Shown here: piece by piece, positions 5,893 through 10,602 of the stretch | Layout: each line of letters opens with the position of its first letter | Numbering within the stretch: position 1 is the first letter of the stretch | Assembly: GCA_046160865.1 (NCBI GenBank) | Contig: JBJXHG010000019.1 | Location: 1 to 10,602, forward strand | Direction: 5' to 3' | Length of the DNA stretch: 10,602 bases | Source of the DNA: JBJXHG01 sp046160865 | Lineage (GTDB): Bacteria > Planctomycetota > UBA1135 > GCA-002686595 | Translations under genes and position numbers: made by a program | The notes under the pieces: model-generated | What the model was told of the DNA's origin: nothing | The model's input: only the letters and a program-made list of their open reading frames with translations | The model's database searches: none

Positions 5893-7233
5893 ATGTTCCG
5901 CGAGCACCGGCGCCGTTTCCTCGATCTCCTGCGCGAGCGTACCGCCGCCGCCGTGATCCCGACTGCGAGCGCCAAAGTCCGCAATCACGATTCGCAGTAC
6001 CGCTACCGTCCCGACAGCGACTTCTGGTACCTGACCGGCTTCGCCGAGCCCGAGTCCGCGCTCGTGCTCTTGCCGAGCGCGCGCGGTGTGAGCGGCGACG
6101 CGCATCGCCCGCAGTCGGTGCTGTTCCTGCGCGACAAAGATCGCGAGAAGGAGATCTGGAACGGACGGCGCCTGGGTGTGTCGGCCGCGCCAGACACGCT
6201 CGGCATCGACGAAGCGCGTCCGATCGAACGCTTGTGGCGCGATCTGCCCGAGCTCTTGAAGGGCTACGAGCGCATCGTCTACCGCGCCGGCGGCGACGAG
6301 ACGCGCGACCGACGGATGATGAAGGTCTATGGCGAGCTGCGTGCGCGCGCGAAGGGCGGCGTCCGGCCGCCGCTCGAGCTCCTGGATCCCGCGCCGTTCG
6401 TGCACGAGTTGCGGCTGCGCAAGTCCGCGGCCGAGATCGAGATCATGCGCCGCGGGGCCGAGATCAGCCGCGTCGCGCACACCGAAGCGATGCGGCGCGC
6501 GCGTCCGGGCGTGCGCGAGAACGAGCTCGACGCCTTGCTCGAGTACACGTTCCGGCGTCTCGGTGGCACCGGCGCCGCGTACACGAACATCGTCGCCGGC
6601 GGCGCGAACGCGACGATCCTGCACTACGTCGAGAACGATCAGCCGCTCGCAGACGGCGACCTCGTGCTGATCGATGCCGGCGCCGAGTGCGAGTTCTACG
6701 CCTCCGACGTCACGCGTACGTTCCCCGTCAACGGCACTTTCAGCGACGTGCAGCGCAGCGTGTACGAGATCGTGCTCGAGGCCCAGCTCGCCGCGATCGA
6801 CGCGGTGCAACCCGGTGCGTCGTTCACAGCCCCTCATGACCGCGCGCTGGAAGTGCTCTGCACGGGACTCCTGCGGCTCGGTCTCTTGAAAGGCACGTTG
6901 AAGGACACGCTCCAGAGCGAGAGCTACCGGCGCTTTTACATGCACCGCACGAGCCACTGGCTCGGCCTCGACGTGCACGATTGCGGCGCGTACGTCGACG
7001 GCGGCAGCTCGCGCGCGCTCGAGCCCGGCATGGTGCTCACGATCGAGCCCGGCATCTACATCGCGCCGGACGACGACACGGTCGAAGCGCGCTACCGCGG
7101 GATCGGGATCCGGATCGAGGACGACGTGCTCGTGACCGCGAGCGGCCGCGACGTCCTGACCGCGGGGATTCCGAAGTCGGTGGCCGACATCGAAGCGACC
7201 TGCCAAGGCCGCACGCTCGCGCCGAGCGCCTGA
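5893..7233 (+). CDS. pepP: Xaa-Pro aminopeptidase (M24B metallopeptidase, PepP type)
   Basis: A 446-residue aminopeptidase P (E. coli PepP is about 440), which removes an N-terminal residue preceding proline and acts in the cytoplasm in peptide turnover. The N-terminal creatinase-like domain (1-170) carries YRYRPDSDFWYLTGF. The pita-bread catalytic domain (about 175-430) has all five metal ligands: D261 (LIDAGAE), D272 (SDVTRTFPVNG), H355 (HRTSHWLGLDVHD), E385 (IEPGIYI) and E409 (IRIEDD). The catalytic histidines H245 and H362 are also present. ATG 5893 gives the canonical start MFREHRRRFLDLL. The upstream in-frame ATG at 5764 is inside the palindromic element and would add 43 residues unlike the family. 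No signal peptide is seen. The enzyme is expected to use two Mn2+ ions. Confidence 0.96.
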   Translation: MFREHRRRFLDLLRERTAAAVIPTASAKVRNHDSQYRYRPDSDFWYLTGFAEPESALVLLPSARGVSGDAHRPQSVLFLRDKDREKEIWNGRRLGVSAAPDTLGIDEARPIERLWRDLPELLKGYERIVYRAGGDETRDRRMMKVYGELRARAKGGVRPPLELLDPAPFVHELRLRKSAAEIEIMRRGAEISRVAHTEAMRRARPGVRENELDALLEYTFRRLGGTGAAYTNIVAGGANATILHYVENDQPLADGDLVLIDAGAECEFYASDVTRTFPVNGTFSDVQRSVYEIVLEAQLAAIDAVQPGASFTAPHDRALEVLCTGLLRLGLLKGTLKDTLQSESYRRFYMHRTSHWLGLDVHDCGAYVDGGSSRALEPGMVLTIEPGIYIAPDDDTVEARYRGIGIRIEDDVLVTASGRDVLTAGIPKSVADIEATCQGRTLAPSA

Positions 7234-7365
7234 CGGTGTGCGCCACGCGGCGGCGGCGAGCTCGCATCTGCTGCGTGCTCGCGCCGTGCTCCTCCACCGC
7301 GGCTTCGCCATTGCATCCGCGGCCATTTGTGTCGCTTGGCTCGCGACGTGGTGCGAGATGCGGGC

Positions 7366-7371
7366 TACCCT
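7366..7371 (+). promoter_or_regulatory. Possible -10 element upstream of the 7444 membrane-protein gene
   Basis: TACCCTCTGCGC at 7366-7377 resembles TAGGCTCTGCGC at 3321-3332 in front of the NfeD gene (ten of twelve bases identical). No good -35 box lies 16-18 bases upstream; TTGGCT (7336-7341) is 24 bases away. The 210-base gap 7234-7443 shows nothing else I can name. Confidence 0.25.
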
Positions 7372-7443
7372 CTGCGCGGCACTCCGGTCTCCGTGGATTC
7401 CCGCGCCGAAAATCGTGCTCTGCAAACCGCGCAAGCGAGCTCC

Positions 7444-8403
7444 GTGTCGCGGCTGATCGGATCTCACGAGGAGCGTTGGTCGCTGACGCGCGCGATCGAC
7501 GCGCTCGCCGAGTCGGCCAAGCGCGCCGGACATCCGGGCTGGATCTGGATCGCCGGGATCGTCTATCCGAGCTTGGGCATCGGGCTCGAGCTCGGCTCGT
7601 GGTTCGGCTTCGCGACGTCGCCCGTCGGCGCGTTCCTCGACAGCGCGTGGAATTCGCTCTACGGAACCGAGCGCGGCGGCGGCGACGTGCTGCCGATCGC
7701 CGTGCTGAAGACGGCGCTGATGCTGCCGTTCCTCGGCCTCTGCTTCTGGCCGCTGTATCGTCTCGTCGCGGGACTCGCGCGCATCGCGCATCCGCCGGCG
7801 TGGGAGAGCGTGTGCGAAGGGCGCGCGACGCCGCGTCTCCGAGCTGCGTGGCGCGCGGGAGAAGGGCTGACGAGAGCGGCGCTCGGGCTGTGGATCCAGC
7901 TGTCGCTGCTCTTCGGCGTCGCGCTGTTCGCGTTCTCGTTCCCCGTGATGGTGCTCGACCGAGCGCTCGACCTCTCGCCGGGCCGCGTCGGGCACGCGTT
8001 CGTGATGGGCATCGTGCTCGGGCCGCTGATCGTCGCGCTCGCGCTGTACATCATGGCGTTGATGGTGCTGCTCCAGCTCGCGCTGCACTCGCTCGCGCAC
8101 AACCGTCGCGGCGTCGCGTCCGCGCTGATCCATGCGTGGCGCATCGCGCGTCACGACGTGTGGGCCACGCTGCGCACGATCCTCGTCGACGTCGTGCTCA
8201 CGCTGTCCGTGCTGCTCGTGTGGAAGGTGCTCGAGGGTCCGATCGCCGGCACGTTCGGCTCGGGCGGCTTCGCGACGTTCGTGTCGGTGCTCGTGCAGCT
8301 GCCTCTCGTCGGCTTCGCCGGCGTTGCGCGCGCCGGGTACTGGGCGCGCGCGTACCGAGCGCTCGGCGGTCTGTCGCCGGACGACGGCGTGCCGGGGCTC
8401 TGA
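7444..8403 (+). CDS. Six-helix integral membrane protein of unknown function
   Basis: A 319-residue inner-membrane protein with six predicted helices (about 33-55, 87-109, 148-171, 186-216, 244-264 and 276-298). The segment RRGVASALIHAWRIARHDVWATLRTILVDVVL (221-252) is the type of amphipathic loop plus helix seen in DUF4013/DUF975-like membrane proteins, and that broad resemblance is all I can offer. No catalytic motif is seen. The frame is open from ATG 7327, but 7393-7440 has many A/T third positions (GAA AAT CGT GCT CTG CAA), unlike the GC-ended codons that follow, so I place the start at GTG 7444; GTG 7393 is the alternative. No Shine-Dalgarno is visible at either. The stop codon sits inside a hairpin. 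The gene lies 210 bases after pepP on the same strand, with no evident functional link. Confidence 0.78.
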   Translation: MSRLIGSHEERWSLTRAIDALAESAKRAGHPGWIWIAGIVYPSLGIGLELGSWFGFATSPVGAFLDSAWNSLYGTERGGGDVLPIAVLKTALMLPFLGLCFWPLYRLVAGLARIAHPPAWESVCEGRATPRLRAAWRAGEGLTRAALGLWIQLSLLFGVALFAFSFPVMVLDRALDLSPGRVGHAFVMGIVLGPLIVALALYIMALMVLLQLALHSLAHNRRGVASALIHAWRIARHDVWATLRTILVDVVLTLSVLLVWKVLEGPIAGTFGSGGFATFVSVLVQLPLVGFAGVARAGYWARAYRALGGLSPDDGVPGL

Positions 8404-8419
8404 GTGCGCGCTCTGAGCC
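8396..8419 (+). terminator. Stop-codon hairpin of the membrane-protein gene
   Basis: GGCTC (8396-8400) pairs with GAGCC (8415-8419). After a T-T mismatch, GAG (8402-8404) pairs with CTC (8411-8413). The TGA stop (8401-8403) is inside the stem. No T-run follows, so this is a weak terminator candidate. Confidence 0.3.
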
Positions 8420-8454
8420 ACGCGTTGGTTGCGGGGACGCCTCAGCGGCTGCTC

Positions 8455-8495
8455 GTTGCGGCGCGTGTTGCGCGCGCCTCGACAATCGCGGCAAC
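8455..8495 (-). terminator. Candidate terminator hairpin of the propeller-protein gene
   Basis: Between the convergent genes, GGCGCG (8460-8465) and CGCGCC (8473-8478) form a perfect 6-bp stem with a seven-base loop. This is nested inside GTTGC (8455-8459) and GCAAC (8491-8495). On the minus strand it lies a few bases after the stop at 8501. There is no T-tract. Confidence 0.35.
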
Positions 8496-8500
8496 CGACG

Positions 8501-10324
8501 TCACGGCCAGCTGACCCGCACGCCGCTCGTCCAGTTCGTCGTCGCAGACGAGCAAAAGCTCGCCGCGGCATTGCGGTAGAAGAGCTGGTACCACGACTGT
8601 TGACCTGGCGCTTGCAGTGTCGCACCCGACACCGACGTCGTCTGCACGCTGTTGGGAAAGGTCCAATAGCCTGCCGGATCACCGTTCGAGCCGGCGTTGT
8701 GGCCGCCGAAGCGCAAGAACGTGCCGTCGACGCAGCGCACGCCGTCGCCGTTCGCGAAGCCGCTCGCGCTCTGCGCCGTGCCCTTCACCGCGAATGCGAA
8801 GCCGACGTAGGTCGGCCCGATCTCGCCGGTGAGGACGAGCGTGTCGGGGTTCGGCGTGCCGCTCGCGAGTAGCTTGCCGCCCGCCAAGCTGAACGAGTTC
8901 GCGCAGCCGTGACCCGCCGCGCCACTGGGATTCGGCACGGTGTTCGGCGGCGCGCACGGACACGGCGTCGAGAGAGAGCCGTCGCCGAAGCAGAACGTCG
9001 GGAACAACGGATTCGGCGCGCGGTCGCGTAGGAACACGTCGCGGCGCGAGTTCTCGTCGCCGGCGACCAGGTTCGTGGCCCCGCTGTCGAAGACGACGAA
9101 GCGCCCGTCGGGCGTGATCCAGGGCGAGAGCGAAACGCCGTTGCTTGGGATGCCGCCCGACGTCGTGCTCTCGCGCGTCGTGACTTGCGTGAATCGATCG
9201 TGCACGAAGACGTCCTCGTCCGCGTTGAGCTCGCCTGCGACCAGGTTCGTCGCGCGGCTGTGGAACGCGACGTAGTGCCCGTCGCCGGAGATCGAGGGGT
9301 CGGCCGAGTTCTCGTTGCCGTAGATGCCGGCCGAGCTGACGCTGACGATGCCCGTTCGGCTCGTCTGGCGATCGCGCACGAAGATATCCGACGCGCCGTT
9401 CGTGTCGCCGACGACGAGGTTCGTCGCGACGCTGTCGAACGCGACGAAGCGCCCGTCGCCCGAAATCGATGCGCGAAACGACGCGAAATTGCCCTGCGCG
9501 CCGAACGAGTCGACGCTCGCGCGCGTCGTCAGCGCGGTCTGGCGGTCGTGGACGAAGATGTCGAAGAAGCCGTTCGTGTCGCCGGCCACCAGGTTCGACG
9601 ACGCGCTCCGGAACGCGATGATCCGTCCGCCGCCGGAGATCGAGGGAGCGTACGAGCCTAGGCCGAGAAACGCGTTGCCCTGCACGCCGGCCGAGTCGAC
9701 GCTGACGCGCGTGGTCTGGCCGTTCGCGCGGTCGCGCAGGAACACGTCGCTCACCGCGTTCGTGTCGCCGGCGACGAGGTTGGACGCGAGGCACGCGAAC
9801 GCGACGTAGTTGCCGTTCGCAGAGAGCGCCGGACGCTCGGTCGCCGAACCGTTCGACTGCACGCCGGCCGAGCTCACGCTCACGCGCGTGATCTGCCCCG
9901 TCGCGACCTCGTACACGAACGCGTCGGCCGCGGCGTTCGTATCGCCGGCGACCAGGTTTGCCGCGCGGCTGACGAATCCGACGAAGCGGCCGTCCGCCGA
10001 AATCCCCGGCGAGCTCGAGATGCCCGCCGCCGGCACACCGCCCGAGTGACTGACGCAGACCGTCGTGCCGTTCGTGCGGTCGCGCAGGAAGACGTCCTCG
10101 GCGTTGTTCGTGTCGTTCAGGACGAGGTTCGTGGCTTGGCTCGCGAAGGCGACGTAGCGGCCGTCCGCCGAGACGACGGGCGCGCTCGACGCCGCGTTGC
10201 CGAGCGCTTCCGACGAGTGGACGCTCGCGAGCTCCGTCGTCTGTGCAAGTCCGACGCTCGCGATGAGCGAGCCCACACTCGACAAGAGCGAGCCGACGAC
10301 GGCTCGCGCGCACCAGTTTTTCAT
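8501..10324 (-). CDS. Secreted seven-bladed PD40/TolB-like propeller protein with planctomycete C-terminal module
   Basis: A 607-residue exported protein. ATG 10324 is chosen over the frame's upstream ATG (10402) because it has a GGAG Shine-Dalgarno at 10333-10330 and begins a signal peptide (MKNWCARAVVGSLLSSVGSLIASVGLAQ, cleavage near 26-28). Residues 52-435 hold seven repeats of about 58 residues, each opening with a strand like SADGRYVAFASQATNLV and continuing GDTNxxxDVFLRDR...TTRVSV. The starts are at 52, 109, 168, 230, 288, 346 and 404, which fits a closed seven-bladed propeller of the TolB/WD40-like (PD40) type. The repeated DTN...D acidic motif may bind calcium. Residues 444-607 form a Cys-containing module (C445, C455, C457, C474, C531, C591) starting FCFGDGS and ending VRVSWP, a tail I know from secreted proteins of Saltatorellus-like planctomycetes. 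It may be a sorting or surface domain. No catalytic site is seen and the function is unknown. Confidence 0.9.
   Translation of the reverse strand: MKNWCARAVVGSLLSSVGSLIASVGLAQTTELASVHSSEALGNAASSAPVVSADGRYVAFASQATNLVLNDTNNAEDVFLRDRTNGTTVCVSHSGGVPAAGISSSPGISADGRFVGFVSRAANLVAGDTNAAADAFVYEVATGQITRVSVSSAGVQSNGSATERPALSANGNYVAFACLASNLVAGDTNAVSDVFLRDRANGQTTRVSVDSAGVQGNAFLGLGSYAPSISGGGRIIAFRSASSNLVAGDTNGFFDIFVHDRQTALTTRASVDSFGAQGNFASFRASISGDGRFVAFDSVATNLVVGDTNGASDIFVRDRQTSRTGIVSVSSAGIYGNENSADPSISGDGHYVAFHSRATNLVAGELNADEDVFVHDRFTQVTTRESTTSGGIPSNGVSLSPWITPDGRFVVFDSGATNLVAGDENSRRDVFLRDRAPNPLFPTFCFGDGSLSTPCPCAPPNTVPNPSGAAGHGCANSFSLAGGKLLASGTPNPDTLVLTGEIGPTYVGFAFAVKGTAQSASGFANGDGVRCVDGTFLRFGGHNAGSNGDPAGYWTFPNSVQTTSVSGATLQAPGQQSWYQLFYRNAAASFCSSATTNWTSGVRVSWP
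9020..10171 (-). repeat. Seven coding repeats of about 174 bp (propeller blades)
   Basis: The propeller region is also a tandem repeat at DNA level. Segments such as the GCGAC(G/C)AGGTT(C/G) blocks encoding NLVAGDTN recur at intervals of 171-186 bases. The copies have diverged, so this reflects protein blade duplication rather than a recent expansion. Confidence 0.8.
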
Positions 10325-10406
10325 GTTGTCTCCGTTCCCGTTCGGCGGTGCAGCGTGCGTGCGAGCTCGACTCAGCGCTCGACGCGCGCTGCGCGCTCGC
10401 AAACGA

Positions 10407-10456
10407 CGTTCTACCGCGACTGCGCAGGATACCGCCGCGACACCGGAGGTAGAACG
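10407..10456 (-). promoter_or_regulatory. Candidate promoter and operator of the propeller-protein gene
   Basis: On the minus strand, TTCTAC (10454-10449), a 17-base spacer and TATCCT (10431-10426) form a possible promoter with a start near 10419 and a 95-base leader. A perfect 9-bp inverted repeat, CGTTCTACC (10407-10415) and GGTAGAACG (10448-10456), has one arm over the -35 region and the other just past the predicted start. That is a suitable layout for a repressor binding two half-sites. The -35 match is poor. Confidence 0.35.
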
Positions 10457-10546
10457 CCCGAAGGCGCGCGCAACCAGCAGCCCGTGGTGAAAGTGCTTCG
10501 AGCGCGAAAGTCGTCCGTTCGTGTCGGAACCAGGAGCACGACCGCA

Positions 10547-10573
10547 GGCGAATCCTCGTGATTCGCCGAGGAT
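10547..10573. other. Hairpin with two mutually exclusive pairings
   Basis: GGCGAATC (10547-10554) pairs perfectly with GATTCGCC (10560-10567) around CTCGT. The overlapping ATCCTCG (10552-10558) can instead pair with CGAGGAT (10567-10573). No gene can be assigned to it: the nearest start is 10324, and the window ends at 10602. Confidence 0.4.
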
Positions 10574-10602
10574 CGAGCGACGCCGTGCCGGCGCGAACGG
10601 AC

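Noticed and set aside
5689..8682. Very long minus-strand open frame of 997 codons
   Set aside because: It lies antisense to pepP and the six-helix membrane protein and is Arg/His/Ala-rich without any motif. Such frames arise when GC-ended codons are read on the opposite strand.
9020..10171. Possible CRISPR-like or tandem minisatellite array
   Set aside because: The periodicity is in codons (about 58 residues per propeller blade), the copies are diverged, and there are no spacers.
8679..10313. Second minus-strand frame of 544 codons inside the propeller gene
   Set aside because: It is a frame-shifted shadow, Arg-rich, repeating only because the real gene repeats.
1..10602. Defence, toxin-antitoxin, phage or secondary-metabolite gene cluster
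   Set aside because: I examined each plausible gene and none carries a nuclease, methylase, toxin, integrase, transposase or synthase signature; EboE alone does not make a cluster.

Overview
This is a GC-rich bacterial chromosomal window. I would place it in the Planctomycetota, probably the marine Saltatorellus/UBA1135-like group. The best evidence is the secreted beta-propeller protein at the right end. Its C-terminal module (FCFGDGS, CPC, HGCANSF, GDGVRC, WYQLFYR, final VxWP) is a tail I associate with many secreted proteins of that group. Weak or absent Shine-Dalgarno sequences at most starts fit this. The placement is an inference.

Layout. (1) 1-163: a palindromic, CTAG-bounded, MITE-like element without a coding region. 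(2) 177-251: a minus-strand tRNA-Glu(UUC) with its own sigma70-type promoter at 290-318. (3) 335-1961: a minus-strand pair, a Trm112-family small protein followed by an EboE-like TIM-barrel protein. (4) 2062-3147: a plus-strand secreted protein of unknown function, diverging from that pair and ending in a stop codon buried in a hairpin. (5) 3365-5577: a two-gene plus-strand operon, an NfeD-type OB-fold membrane protein and a flotillin (SPFH). This is the recurring bacterial membrane-microdomain pair. (6) 5594-5774: a second full-length palindrome bounded by CTAG. (7) 5893-7233: an M24B Xaa-Pro aminopeptidase (PepP type). (8) 7444-8403: a six-helix membrane protein of unknown function. (9) 8501-10324: a minus-strand secreted seven-bladed PD40/TolB-like propeller protein.

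Function. Most genes are ordinary housekeeping or envelope genes. NfeD and flotillin clearly work together. Trm112 and EboE are close enough to be co-transcribed but have no known joint role. I see no transposase, CRISPR array, toxin-antitoxin pair, phage gene or recognisable defence system.

The most unusual content is non-coding. The two palindromes have unrelated arms, yet both are bounded by CTAG, both are symmetric about their exact midpoint, and both carry nearly the same 11-mer (ACCYGACAGGT) at that midpoint. In addition, two genes (2062 and 5893) carry nearly identical promoter-to-start layouts that predict leaderless mRNAs, and two plus-strand stop codons sit inside hairpins.
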